A stretch of DNA of 64,000 bases from JBFGFX01 sp965232455 (GCA_965232455.1 OZ246981.1:1860001-1924000), one strand, 5' to 3'; numbered from the stretch's first letter, positions 43,414-52,489 are shown. Program-made: numbers and translations. Notes: generated by a model from the letters alone, not told the origin.

Positions 43414-44742
43414 TTATTTGTTTTCTATAAATTTATCGAAAACGGCTATCGACTCGACGTGCGCGGTTTGCGGAAACATGTCAATAATTCCCGCAGCAAT
43501 CAGCCGATACGCGCCGTCGTTGACGAGCTGCCCGGCGTCTCTCGCGAGGGTGCCGGGGTGGCAGGAAACATAAACGATGCGCTGTGGATCGAGCGCATCG
43601 ATATGCCGGACTATTTCCTGCGCGCCGCTGCGGGCCGGATCCAGCAGCAGGCGGTCGCAGCCGTGCTTCAACCACCGCTCCTCTCCGGTGATCGTGAACA
43701 GATCCGCACAAACGAATTCGACGTTGTCGATGCCGTTGCGGCGAGCGTTATCGCGCGCGCGTCGAACCTGGCGCTGCTCGCCTTCGACGCCGACGACCTC
43801 ACCCGCGCGACGCGCCATCGGCAACGTGAAATTGCCGATGCCGCAAAACAGATCGAGCACGCGGTGCCCGTCCTCCAACATCAGCAGTTCGACCGCCGCC
43901 GCAACCATGCGCCGATTCACGACTGCGTTCACCTGCACAAAATCCGTCGACTCGAACTCGATGCTCAGATCGAACTCCGGCAGCTCGTAGTACAGCCGCT
44001 CCGGCGACCCGTCGGGATACACCACGTTTATCGAATCCGGCCCTCCGGGTTGAAGCGCGATCTGCACGCCCTCTGCCTCTCCGAACCGACGGAATTTCGA
44101 TAAATCGTCGTCGGTCGGCGAGTCCAGAACACGGAACACCAGCTCGGTCACATTGTCTGCCACGGCAATTTCGATCTGCGGCAGCCGGCTGCGGATGCTG
44201 AGCGAACCGACGAATTCGCTAAGCGGATCGATCAGGCCGTCCAGCGGCTGCCGGAGTACCTCGCAACGATGCATGTCGGTGACAAACGGCGCATGCCGCT
44301 CACGAAAACCGACCAGCACCCTTCCCTTGCCCCGCACGTCCTTGACCGCCAGGCGGGCTCGACGACGATAGCGCCAGTCGCTGGGTCCGACTATGGGCTC
44401 GAGCCAGCGATCGGGCTCGAGCCTGCCGATCCGGCTCAGATTGTCGGCAAGCGCCTGCTCTTTCACAGAGCGCTGTTCGTCCGGAGTAACGTGCTGCAAG
44501 ACGCAGCCGCCGCAACGGCCGAACACCGCGCAACGCGGCTGGATACGGGAAGCGCTGGCGTCCAACACCTCCAGCAGCTCCGCCTCGTCGTAGTTGCGGC
44601 GTTTTTTTCGACGTTGAAAGCGAACCGTTTCGCCGGCCAACGCGCCGGCGACAAACACCTTCTTGCCCGGCGCGTCCGCGACCCCGCGCCCGTCATGGGT
44701 GACGGACGTAATTCGGGCGGTTTCGGGTTCTCGGCGCGCCAC
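43414..44742 (-). CDS. rlmD: 23S rRNA (uracil(1939)-C5)-methyltransferase RlmD
   Basis: A 442-residue enzyme with an N-terminal TRAM domain (ITSVTHDGRGVADAPGKKVFV), a 4Fe-4S centre with Cys71-x5-Cys77-x2-Cys80 and Cys160, SAM-binding VLDLFCGIGNFTLPMA, and the catalytic VYVSCHPGTLARD. It methylates U1939 of 23S rRNA. The GTG start at 44742 lies 18 bases after the exonuclease gene, so the two are co-directional. The AT-rich tail after the stop (43381-43413) might terminate transcription but has no clear stem. Confidence 0.96.
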   Translation of the reverse strand: MARREPETARITSVTHDGRGVADAPGKKVFVAGALAGETVRFQRRKKRRNYDEAELLEVLDASASRIQPRCAVFGRCGGCVLQHVTPDEQRSVKEQALADNLSRIGRLEPDRWLEPIVGPSDWRYRRRARLAVKDVRGKGRVLVGFRERHAPFVTDMHRCEVLRQPLDGLIDPLSEFVGSLSIRSRLPQIEIAVADNVTELVFRVLDSPTDDDLSKFRRFGEAEGVQIALQPGGPDSINVVYPDGSPERLYYELPEFDLSIEFESTDFVQVNAVVNRRMVAAAVELLMLEDGHRVLDLFCGIGNFTLPMARRAGEVVGVEGEQRQVRRARDNARRNGIDNVEFVCADLFTITGEERWLKHGCDRLLLDPARSGAQEIVRHIDALDPQRIVYVSCHPGTLARDAGQLVNDGAYRLIAAGIIDMFPQTAHVESIAVFDKFIENK

Positions 44743-44760
44743 GGATTCGGAATCGCCGGG

Positions 44761-45528
44761 TCAGGCCCAGGCGGCCGCAAATTCGTCCAGGTGCGGCTGG
44801 CCGGCGGATTCAAGCGTCTCGCGGACCAATGCAAACTCCCGATCGAGGGAGGCCTGATCGAGATTGCCTCGCATGAACTCGAAACGGAGATACACGAGAT
44901 AAGTGTTCAGAACGTCGGTCTCGCAGTAGTTTCGTATCTCTTCGATACCGCCTTCCAGCCATGTCGGCCAGACCTTGTCGCCGCTCATGCCGAGCTTACC
45001 GGGAAAACCGAGCATCAGCGCAATCTGATCGAGGCCGGCGCGTCCGCGAAGCTGAAATCCTGCCAACACGTCCATCAGATCGATGTGCCGCCAGTGAAAC
45101 CGGCCCAGGTAGTTGTTGTATCGATATTCGCGGTCGCTGTCGCCGACTTCCCAATAGCGCGGCGCCTGGATGCCGTGTTTGAGCGCACGGTAGTGTAATA
45201 CCGGCAGGTCGAATCCCGCGCCGTTCCAGGAGACGAGGTCCGGCGCGTAACGCTCGATACCGTCAAAAAACCGTCCGACGATGTCAGGTTCATCGGATTC
45301 GGCGTCGCCCAACGTCCAGACGCGAAACGTGTCACGGGTGCGCAACGCGACCGATATCGCTACGACGCGGTGCTGATGCGGCGGCAAAAACTCGCTGCCG
45401 GTGCGCTGTTGCTGCCGGAACATCATCGCGTTGCCGACGTCCTTGTCCGGCAGGTCGCCCAAATCCCACTGGCTTCTGCCAAACTCGACGTCCGGTATGG
45501 TTTCGATATCAAAGGCAAAGCAGTGCAT
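44761..45528 (-). CDS. PolB-like 3'-5' exonuclease
   Basis: A 255-residue protein of the predicted exonuclease family related to the DnaQ-like domain of DNA polymerase B. Exo I is AFDIETIPD at the N-terminus. Exo II is VSWNGAGFDLPVLHYRAL. Exo III is YCETDVLNTYLVYLRFE, with the Asp-x3-Asp-type acidic ligands. Expected to remove nucleotides from 3' ends using two metal ions. It is three bases after acpS and 18 before rlmD, at the far end of the rpoE-acpS cluster. Confidence 0.85.
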   Translation of the reverse strand: MHCFAFDIETIPDVEFGRSQWDLGDLPDKDVGNAMMFRQQQRTGSEFLPPHQHRVVAISVALRTRDTFRVWTLGDAESDEPDIVGRFFDGIERYAPDLVSWNGAGFDLPVLHYRALKHGIQAPRYWEVGDSDREYRYNNYLGRFHWRHIDLMDVLAGFQLRGRAGLDQIALMLGFPGKLGMSGDKVWPTWLEGGIEEIRNYCETDVLNTYLVYLRFEFMRGNLDQASLDREFALVRETLESAGQPHLDEFAAAWA

Positions 45529-45531
45529 GAT

Positions 45532-45930
45532 TCAGGGCCCGTTAACGTTAACGCCGTTCATGAGCACGGCAAACGCGACAATCAGTCCCGCATCGTCGCT
45601 CAGGCTGACGTGCCCCTCGCCGACACCGAGACGTTCGCACACCTGCCGGCCTCGTTCCGACCAGATTATCATCGGCCGGCCCCAGTCGTTGTTGACGATA
45701 CCCACATCGCGAATCCACATGCCGTGTGCAAATCCCGTGCCCATCGCCTTGACCGTCGCCTCCTTCGCTGCAAACCGCATTGCCAGAAAGCGTACCGGCC
45801 ACTTGTTGGCCTCGAACAAGGCGAGCTCCTCGTCCATCAGCAGGCGCTTGACGAAATGATCGCCGAACCGGTCGTAAGTTTGCTGAACGCGCGACAATTC
45901 GCAGATGTCGGTGCCGACACCGAAGATCAC
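45532..45930 (-). CDS. acpS: Holo-[acyl-carrier-protein] synthase
   Basis: A 132-residue enzyme transferring 4'-phosphopantetheine from CoA to apo-ACP. Mg-binding GVGTDICELSRV at the start and RFAAKEATVKAMGTG (Glu and Lys of the catalytic site) are intact. The GTG start overlaps the pdxJ stop (GTGA), the usual coupling of these two genes in gammaproteobacteria. Length is normal. Confidence 0.96.
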   Translation of the reverse strand: MIFGVGTDICELSRVQQTYDRFGDHFVKRLLMDEELALFEANKWPVRFLAMRFAAKEATVKAMGTGFAHGMWIRDVGIVNNDWGRPMIIWSERGRQVCERLGVGEGHVSLSDDAGLIVAFAVLMNGVNVNGP

Positions 45931-46658
45931 GACCTAGCCTCCCGCATAAGGCGTTTCATCTCCGAAACGGCGACACCGATGCCGTCGAAAACAGCACGCG
46001 CAACGATCGCGTGGCCGATGTTGAGTTCGACGATTTCGGGTATCGAAGCGATCGGCGCAACGTTTTCGTAGTGGAGGCCATGGCCCGCATGGACCGTGAG
46101 TCCGAGCCCGCGGCCATAACTCGCGGCGTCCACGATACGCCGCAGCTCGTGATCTTCGGTGTCCGCGCCCGCGTCGGCATACCCGCCCGTATGCAATTCG
46201 ACGACCGGCGCGCCGACGGACGCCGCGGCGTCCAGCTGCGGCGGATCGGGGTCGATAAACAGCGATACGCGAATGCCCCTGCCGGCGAGTTCGCGACACG
46301 CCTCGGCGATTCGCTGTTGCTGCCCGATAACGTCCAGACCGCCCTCGGTCGTCAGTTCCTGACGTTTCTCCGGCACCAAACAGCAGTCGGCCGGGCCGAT
46401 ATCCGACGCGATCGCAACCATCTCGTCGGTCACGGCCATCTCGAGGTTCATGTGTGTCTGCATCGCGGACTGCAGCGCGCGAAGGTCGAAATCCTGGATG
46501 TGTCGCCGGTCTTCGCGCAGGTGGACAGTGATGCTGTCCGCGCCGGCCTGCTCGGCGCGCAGTGCGGCTTCAACGGGATCCGGATAATCCGTGCCCCGCG
46601 CCTGGCGGAGCGTGGCAACGTGATCGACGTTGACGCCGAGCTTGAGTGTCGTTGACAA
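45927..46658 (-). CDS. pdxJ: Pyridoxine 5'-phosphate synthase
   Basis: A 243-residue TIM-barrel enzyme condensing 1-deoxyxylulose 5-phosphate with 3-amino-2-oxopropyl phosphate to pyridoxine 5'-phosphate. Signatures: LGVNVDHVATLRQARGT, ITVHLREDRRHIQD, SLFIDPD, VELHTGGYAD and HAGHGLHYENV. The TTG start at 46658 has GAGG eight bases upstream. That ribosome-binding site is in the 11-base gap after recO, next to a repeat-end remnant. Confidence 0.96.
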   Translation of the reverse strand: MSTTLKLGVNVDHVATLRQARGTDYPDPVEAALRAEQAGADSITVHLREDRRHIQDFDLRALQSAMQTHMNLEMAVTDEMVAIASDIGPADCCLVPEKRQELTTEGGLDVIGQQQRIAEACRELAGRGIRVSLFIDPDPPQLDAAASVGAPVVELHTGGYADAGADTEDHELRRIVDAASYGRGLGLTVHAGHGLHYENVAPIASIPEIVELNIGHAIVARAVFDGIGVAVSEMKRLMREARS

Positions 46659-46669
46659 ACTGGGTTCCT

Positions 46670-47407
46670 CTAGGGTCTATGTCTAGTGTCCGTTCTGCGG
46701 ATATCGCGCAGCACCTTACGGCTTTTTAACTCCTTGCCGTCCAGATGATACGCGATCACTCCGCGTAGCAGGCGATTCGCGCAGGCCAGACAGTTGTCCT
46801 CGGCAAAGTCGAGGCGGCCGATTGCCTCGAGTTCCCGACCGTAGAACACCATCGGGCCCTCCCGGTCGGCAACCCGAATCGGGCCTTGTTCGACCCGATA
46901 CTCATAACGCTGCTCCGGTGCGAGTTCCGCCTGCGATTCACCGTCATGATCGAGAATGAGCCCATACCCCAACAATTTCAGCAACTCCATCTCGAATTGA
47001 CGAAGCTGAGGCGCGATTAGCCCGTTCGCGGCAAGACCGCGCACGGTGGCCGCGTAAGCGTCGAATATCTCCGGCTGCGGATCGTGGCGATGCATTAGCT
47101 TGATGATCAGCTCATTGACGTAATACCCGGACAGCAGCGCGTCGCCCGTCAACGAGACCGGCGCTCCGGCGACGTCCGCCCCGGTCAAGGTACCCATCTC
47201 CGCCCGGCTGAACCAGGATATCGCCAGCGGCATGAACGGCCGCAATAATCCCCGCAGCCGGGATTTGGCCGACCGGCTGCCTCGTGCCACGAGCGACAGG
47301 CGGCCATGCTCCCGGGTCAACAACTCCAGGATGCGGCTCGTGTCGCGGAACGGGCGATGGTGCAATAACCAGGCGGGCTCTTGATGAACTCGTTTTACCT
47401 CGCTCAT
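46670..47407 (-). CDS. recO: DNA repair protein RecO
   Basis: A 245-residue recombination mediator that helps RecA displace SSB. The N-terminal OB fold starts at PAWLLHHRPFRDTSRILELLT, and the rest is the helical domain with NELIIKLMHRHDPQPEIFDAY and a short cysteine pair (CLACAN) that is not a full zinc site. The final codons and TAG stop (46670-46687) coincide with a sequence resembling the end of the CTAG-type dispersed repeat. The order era-recO-pdxJ-acpS is standard. Confidence 0.95.
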   Translation of the reverse strand: MSEVKRVHQEPAWLLHHRPFRDTSRILELLTREHGRLSLVARGSRSAKSRLRGLLRPFMPLAISWFSRAEMGTLTGADVAGAPVSLTGDALLSGYYVNELIIKLMHRHDPQPEIFDAYAATVRGLAANGLIAPQLRQFEMELLKLLGYGLILDHDGESQAELAPEQRYEYRVEQGPIRVADREGPMVFYGRELEAIGRLDFAEDNCLACANRLLRGVIAYHLDGKELKSRKVLRDIRRTDTRHRP

Positions 47408-47426
47408 GACGTCCCGCCGCTACGCA

Positions 47427-48329
47427 TCACGGCGACTCATAGCCAAGGTTTCGCAGATCCTTCTCGTTGTTGGCCCAGTTGTCCTTGACCTTGACCCAAA
47501 GCTCGAGGTGCACCGGTTTCCCGAGCCGCTTGCCGATATCCAAACGGGCGTTTCGGCCAACCTGCTTGAGCATCGAACCGCCTTTGCCGATGACAATTCG
47601 TTTCTGGCTTTCCCGCTCCACCCAGATGATCGCGTGGATCGTAACCCCGCCGTCTTCGTCGTGAAAACGCTCGATTTGCACGGTCAGACCGTAGGGCAGT
47701 TCGTCGCGCAACAGGATGGTAAGTTTCTCACGGATCAGTTCCGCTGCATGAAAAACCTCACTGCGATCCGTGACCATATCTTCCGGGAACAGCGGAGGCG
47801 AAACCGGCAAAAGGCCTGGCAGCAGCGCGACCAGTCGATCCATGTTCTCGTTTCGCTTCGCCGAGACCGGGACGATTTCCGTGAAGTCGTGACGCTTGGC
47901 CATTTCGGCAATCAAACGCAATAAACGGCTTTTCGGTTTTACCAGATCTACCTTGTTCATTACCGCAATCACCGTGTTGCCGGACCCGCGGATCCGATCG
48001 AGAACGTCCTGGTCCTCGGCGTTCCAGCGGTCCGCCTCGCACACGAACAAAACGACGTCGGCGTCCGTCAACGCCGATCTGGCGGTGCGGTTCATCAATC
48101 GATTCATCGCTTTTCCCGCCTTGCGGTGCAGCCCTGGCGTGTCGACAAATACGAGCTGGTGCCGGTCGCTCGAATGAACCGCCAAAATGCGGTGTCTCGT
48201 CGTTTGCGGTTTCGGCGAAACGATGGAGACCTTGCTCCCGAGGACTGCGTTGATCAGCGTCGATTTGCCGACGTTCGGCCGGCCGACGACGGCGACAAAA
48301 CCGCAGCGAAAATCGCCCACGTCGTTCAC
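47427..48329 (-). CDS. era: GTPase Era
   Basis: A 300-residue GTPase that assists 30S ribosome maturation. G1 GRPNVGKSTL, G3 DTPGLHRKAGKAMN, G4 MNKVDL, and the C-terminal KH domain with IVIGKGGSMLKQVGRNARLDI, which binds the 3' end of 16S rRNA. The GTG start lies three bases after the rnc stop, so it is coupled to RNase III synthesis as in E. coli. Confidence 0.97.
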   Translation of the reverse strand: MNDVGDFRCGFVAVVGRPNVGKSTLINAVLGSKVSIVSPKPQTTRHRILAVHSSDRHQLVFVDTPGLHRKAGKAMNRLMNRTARSALTDADVVLFVCEADRWNAEDQDVLDRIRGSGNTVIAVMNKVDLVKPKSRLLRLIAEMAKRHDFTEIVPVSAKRNENMDRLVALLPGLLPVSPPLFPEDMVTDRSEVFHAAELIREKLTILLRDELPYGLTVQIERFHDEDGGVTIHAIIWVERESQKRIVIGKGGSMLKQVGRNARLDIGKRLGKPVHLELWVKVKDNWANNEKDLRNLGYESP

Positions 48330-48332
48330 CGG

Positions 48333-49013
48333 TCAAATCCTGCGAATTTCGGCCAGCATGTTCGAGGCGGCGTCCTGTTCGGCGTCTCGGCGCGACAGTC
48401 CTCGGCCATGGGTAACCAGCCCAAGAGCGGCGATCGTGCAACTCACGTCGAAAACCTGCCGGTGGGCCTTTCCGGATATCTGCTCGGTGGCGTACGACGG
48501 CAGCGCATGTCCGTCGCCCTGAAGCCATTCCTGTAAGCGGGTCTTGGGGTCTTTCAACTCGTCGGGGTCGGGGAGCCGGCTTGCGCGGTCTTCAAAGGCG
48601 GCCCGAATCACACGGTGAGCCGCGTCGAAGCCCTTGTCCAGGAAGATGGCGCCAAAAATCGCCTCCAGCGCATCGGCAAGGATCGATGCGCGCCGGTGCC
48701 CACCGCTCCGTCGCTCACCCGCCCCGAGAATCAGGTGTTCGCCGAGCGCCATCTCGGTTGCGAGTTCGGCCAACGTCGAGTCGCGAACCAGCGATGCGCG
48801 CAGGCGGCTCAACTCGCCCTCGTCCGCGTCTGGATGCAGCTGAAAAACGATTTCGGAAACGACGAAATCCAGAACGGCGTCGCCAAGAAATTCCAGCCGC
48901 TCGTTGTTTCGATTGGCTGCACTTCGATGTGTCAACGCTTGCACGAGCAGCGAGTCGTCGCTGAACTCGTAACCGAGGTTTTCCTTCAGCCATTTGGCTG
49001 CTTTGTCCACCAT
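48333..49013 (-). CDS. rnc: Ribonuclease III
   Basis: A 226-residue double-strand-specific endoribonuclease. The signature NERLEFLGDAVLDFVVSE carries the catalytic acidic residues; the C-terminal double-stranded RNA-binding domain starts near residue 155 (DPKTRLQEWLQG) and includes GKAHRQVFDVSCTI and GRGLSRRDAEQDAA. It processes rRNA precursors and structured mRNAs, and in E. coli cuts its own leader. Here the leader upstream holds a long inverted repeat (49237-49335) that could be such a target. Confidence 0.97.
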   Translation of the reverse strand: MVDKAAKWLKENLGYEFSDDSLLVQALTHRSAANRNNERLEFLGDAVLDFVVSEIVFQLHPDADEGELSRLRASLVRDSTLAELATEMALGEHLILGAGERRSGGHRRASILADALEAIFGAIFLDKGFDAAHRVIRAAFEDRASRLPDPDELKDPKTRLQEWLQGDGHALPSYATEQISGKAHRQVFDVSCTIAALGLVTHGRGLSRRDAEQDAASNMLAEIRRI

Positions 49014-49236
49014 ACGTTCTCTACAGACTGGGGCCTGTTAGCACTCATTCGAGCCGCCCCTCTGCGCCTGAGCGCGCCACCGGTCGTTGCTCGTCGCTTG
49101 TTTGGAGCAACCAAACGGCGCTTCTCGCGCCTCGATTGGCGCGCTCGGGTGCAACCCTCAGCGCCGGGCTGACGGGGCGAAAATCCGATGATACCTGCCG
49201 CGAGTGTATGCTATCCGGTCCGTGACCGCATCGACA
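49014..49236. other. Leader region between the inverted-repeat element and rnc
   Basis: These 223 bases together with the element at 49237-49335 make up the 318-base gap between rnc and the DUF4845 gene. They contain GGGCCTGTTA (49031-49040), shared with two other junctions in this operon, and no ORF. The start of rnc lies 17 bases after that motif on the minus strand. Confidence 0.5.
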
Positions 49237-49335
49237 CTAGAACCTATCTCAAACCAGATCGTAGCCGCGTTGCGCCTTGGCTTGCAAAAAAATCGCCGCC
49301 GGCGCGGCTACGATCTGGTTTGAGATAGGTTCTAG
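49237..49335 (-). repeat. 99-bp MITE-like inverted repeat in the rnc leader
   Basis: The element begins and ends with CTAGAACC. Its first and last 33 bases (to AGCCGCG) are perfect inverted copies, and the middle contains the run CGGCGATTTTTTT and GCAAGCCAAGGCGCA on the minus strand, as in the longer copy at 12527. In RNA it would form one long hairpin with a loop of about 33 bases. Its outer CTAG supplies the stop codon of the DUF4845 gene. Nothing is encoded in it. Confidence 0.85.
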
Positions 49336-49763
49336 CGACGGACTAGCGCGCTTTTGTTGAAGTGGACGGTAAAAGAGATGTTGCCGATGAACGGGACGTC
49401 GTGGTCGTAAACGGCCTCCACCAGGAAGCCGCCGCTTTCGGGCGTGACTTTGACGTCCCTGGGGCCGATCACGACAACGCTTTCGACCGAAAACCGTCGC
49501 CCAATCGACCTGCGAATGTCCGCGCCGGACGGGTTCTGGCCGTCGAATTCCTGATGGACGCCATCCACGACGCCAACCACCTTCACGTAGTTCAGATAGG
49601 CCGGCGTCAAGCGGATGATCGCGAATGCGAACAGACCAACGAAACAGACTAGGATAATGAAGCCGAGGGTCGTCATCCCGCGCTGCCCGGACACGCCGCA
49701 ACGCGGCGATCGCGCTGCTGACGTACGTCGAACCGATGAATTGACCCAATCTTGATTTTTCAT
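49332..49763 (-). CDS. DUF4845 membrane protein
   Basis: The ATG at 49763, with GGGAG seven bases upstream, gives 143 residues; ATG 49676 (MTTLGFIILV) is a shorter alternative. One membrane helix (about 32-52, LGFIILVCFVGLFAFAIIRL) is followed by a periplasmic domain with DGVHQEFDGQNPSGADIRRSIGRRF and VKVTPESGGFLVEAVYDHDVPFIGNI, typical of DUF4845. Such genes regularly lie between lepB and rnc. The last sense codon is followed by TAG contributed by the repeat element that abuts it, so the original C-terminus may have been altered slightly. Confidence 0.85.
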   Translation of the reverse strand: MKNQDWVNSSVRRTSAARSPRCGVSGQRGMTTLGFIILVCFVGLFAFAIIRLTPAYLNYVKVVGVVDGVHQEFDGQNPSGADIRRSIGRRFSVESVVVIGPRDVKVTPESGGFLVEAVYDHDVPFIGNISFTVHFNKSALVRR

Positions 49764-49867
49764 GCCGTAGCTCCCGCGCCCTTCAGCCACGCAATTGCCG
49801 GCGCCGGGCACAAACACTTATGAAAAATAACGCGATTTTGCCCGTGAAAACAGTGACTCGCACCACA

Positions 49868-50629
49868 CTATTCAATCTTCGTGCCAATACGTCTCCAGTC
49901 CGGAATCTCGATTCCGTCCATATGCATCCAGATTCTCACAGCCTCGCCGACGAGATGAGTTTCAGGGATTTCTCCGATAATCCGGCTGTCGCTGCTGTTG
50001 TCCCGGTTATCACCCATCATGAAATAGTGGCCTTCCTTGACCCGGTAGACGTCGTCTCCGCGGGTGTAACCCGGATTCGCAATCAGGATGGCGTGCTCAC
50101 GTTCGCCGAGCGTCTCGATGAAACGCGGCATGCCGTTGTGGTCCTGTATCTCCTCATCGCGATTGAGTTCAATGAGCTCCCCGTTTATCGTCAGGCGATG
50201 GTTGTTGTATACGACTTCATCGCCCGGCAGACCCACGACCCGCTTGATGTAGTTTACGCTCGGTTCCGAGGGCAATCGGAACACCACGACGTCACCGCGT
50301 TCCGGCATCCCGGTTTCGAGGATTTTCGTTTCGAGCACCGGCAGACGAAGCCCGTAGGCGTACTTTTTGACGAAAATATAGTCACCCTGCAACAGGGTTG
50401 GCATCATCGATCCTGACGGGATGCGGAACGGCTCGAACACGAACGACCGAACGACGAGTACAAAAAGAAGAACGGGGAAAAACGAACGAGAGTAATCGAC
50501 CACAACGTTCGTAGTAGCCTCGGCGGCGTCGCCGTCCGGGTCCTTCCGTCCTCGCCGCCCAAACTTGTCGAACAACACGACGGCGCCGCTGAACGCCGTA
50601 AGCACGACCAGGATTAATGCTAGGTTCAT
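49868..50629 (-). CDS. lepB: Signal peptidase I
   Basis: A 253-residue inner-membrane protease that removes type I signal peptides. Two N-terminal membrane helices (about 2-20 and 50-68) are followed by the catalytic serine in IPSGSMMPTLLQGD, the catalytic lysine in NYIKRVVGLPGDEV, and the conserved GDNRDNSSDSR box. Length matches family members with two anchors. It follows lepA by 15 bases. Confidence 0.96.
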   Translation of the reverse strand: MNLALILVVLTAFSGAVVLFDKFGRRGRKDPDGDAAEATTNVVVDYSRSFFPVLLFVLVVRSFVFEPFRIPSGSMMPTLLQGDYIFVKKYAYGLRLPVLETKILETGMPERGDVVVFRLPSEPSVNYIKRVVGLPGDEVVYNNHRLTINGELIELNRDEEIQDHNGMPRFIETLGEREHAILIANPGYTRGDDVYRVKEGHYFMMGDNRDNSSDSRIIGEIPETHLVGEAVRIWMHMDGIEIPDWRRIGTKIE

Positions 50630-50644
50630 ACCCCTATCGGTCCT

Positions 50645-52435
50645 CTACTTGTCCACACGCAGCACCGCCAAGAACGCTTCCTGTGGGATCTCGACGGAAC
50701 CTATTTGTTTCATTCGTTTTTTGCCGGCCTTCTGCTTCTCGAGCAGTTTACGTTTACGTGAAACGTCCCCACCGTAACATTTTGCCGTTACGTTCTTTCG
50801 CAGCGCCTTTACCGTACTCCGGGCAATAATCTGGCCGCCGATCGCGGCCTGTATCGCAACGTCGAACATCTGCCTCGGAATCAGCTCTCGCATCTTGTCC
50901 ACGAGATCACGGCCGCGCGAGTTCGCCATATTGCGGTGCACGATGATCGACAGCGCGTCCACTTTTTCCTTGTTGATCAATACGTCCAGGCGTACCAGGG
51001 CGGCGGGCTCGAAACGCTCGAAGTGATAGTCGAAAGACGCAAATCCGCGGCTGACGGACTTCAGCCGGTCAAAAAAGTCGAGCACTATTTCCGCAAGCGG
51101 CATTTCATACTCCAGTGATACCTGCCCGCCGAGGTACCGGAGATGCTTCTGCACCCCACGCTTGTCGATGCAAAGTTTCATGACTGCCCCGACGTGTTTT
51201 TCCGGCACCAAGATGCTTGCGGTGATGATCGGCTCGCGCAGCTCGTCAATTTCGTTTGCCGCAGGCAGTTTCGCAGGATTGTCGACGTGAAGAGTTTCGC
51301 CGTCGGTCAACGCAACCTCGAAAATGACCGTTGGAGCGGTGGTGATCAGGTCAAGATCGTATTCTCGCTCGAGGCGCTCCTGGACGATCTCCATGTGCAG
51401 CATGCCGAGGAACCCACAGCGAAAGCCAAAGCCCAGCGCCGCCGAGGTCTCCGGCTCGAAGTGTAATGCCGCATCGTTGAGACGCAGCTTTTGCAAGGCC
51501 TCCCTGAAGCCTTCGTAGTCATCGGAGTTGACCGGGAACAGACCGGCGAAAACGCGCGGCTGCACCTGCTTGAACCCGGGTAGCGGTTCATCGCAGGCGT
51601 TTTTGCTCAGCGTCAGCGTGTCGCCAACCGGCGCACCGTAAATATCTTTGATACCTGCGATGACAAAGCCGACCTCGCCACAGTCCAGCTGCGCCCGGTC
51701 GGTCATTTTCGGCGTGAAACTGCCAACCCTGTCGGCGACGTAGGACCGCCCCGTCGACATCACGGTTATCTTGCTGCCCTTCTTCAGGCTTCCGTTGACG
51801 ACGCGCACCAATGACACCACGCCCACGTAGTTGTCGAACCAGGAGTCGATGATGAGCGCCTGCAGGGGATCGGACGGTTCGCCGCGCGGTGGCGGGATCT
51901 TGCGGACCAGCGCTTCGAGCAGTTCGGGCACGCCGCTACCGGTTTTTGCGCTGACCCGCACCGCGTCCTGCGCGTCTATACCGATAATGTCTTCTATTTC
52001 CTGGATCACGCGATCCGGGTCCGCCGCGCCGAGATCGATCTTGTTCAATACCGGCAAGACTTCGAGGCCTTGATCGATCGCGGTGACGCAGTTCGCCACA
52101 CTTTGCGCTTCAACGCCCTGGGCGGCGTCCACAACCAGCAGCGCCCCTTCACATGCGGCAAGGGAACGGGATACCTCGTACGAAAAATCGACGTGCCCCG
52201 GAGTATCGATGAAATTGAGCTGGTAGGTCTCGCCATCGACCGCGGTGTAGTCCAGAGACACGCTTTGCGCCTTGATCGTGATACCACGCTCACGCTCGAT
52301 GTCCATCGAATCAAGCACCTGTTCCGACATTTCGCGATCCTGTAAGCCGCCGCACAGCTGGATGAACCGGTCGGCCAGAGTCGACTTACCGTGATCGATG
52401 TGCGCAATGATCGAAAAGTTGCGGATTTGGTCCAT
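50645..52435 (-). CDS. lepA: Elongation factor 4 (LepA)
   Basis: A 596-residue ribosome-associated GTPase. G1 AHIDHGKSTLADR, G3 DTPGHVDF and G4 NKIDL; then the EF-G-like domains II, III and V and the LepA-specific C-terminal domain with HRNMANSRGRDLVDKMRELIPRQ. It back-translocates stalled ribosomes in vitro. The order lepA-lepB is conserved. A palindrome with a GGGCCTGTTAAC motif lies 54 bases upstream of its start. Confidence 0.97.
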   Translation of the reverse strand: MDQIRNFSIIAHIDHGKSTLADRFIQLCGGLQDREMSEQVLDSMDIERERGITIKAQSVSLDYTAVDGETYQLNFIDTPGHVDFSYEVSRSLAACEGALLVVDAAQGVEAQSVANCVTAIDQGLEVLPVLNKIDLGAADPDRVIQEIEDIIGIDAQDAVRVSAKTGSGVPELLEALVRKIPPPRGEPSDPLQALIIDSWFDNYVGVVSLVRVVNGSLKKGSKITVMSTGRSYVADRVGSFTPKMTDRAQLDCGEVGFVIAGIKDIYGAPVGDTLTLSKNACDEPLPGFKQVQPRVFAGLFPVNSDDYEGFREALQKLRLNDAALHFEPETSAALGFGFRCGFLGMLHMEIVQERLEREYDLDLITTAPTVIFEVALTDGETLHVDNPAKLPAANEIDELREPIITASILVPEKHVGAVMKLCIDKRGVQKHLRYLGGQVSLEYEMPLAEIVLDFFDRLKSVSRGFASFDYHFERFEPAALVRLDVLINKEKVDALSIIVHRNMANSRGRDLVDKMRELIPRQMFDVAIQAAIGGQIIARSTVKALRKNVTAKCYGGDVSRKRKLLEKQKAGKKRMKQIGSVEIPQEAFLAVLRVDK

Positions 52436-52489
52436 GAGCTGTCGGCGGTGTGAAGAAGCCGCGAAGTATATACGTTTGCGCCGGCATTA

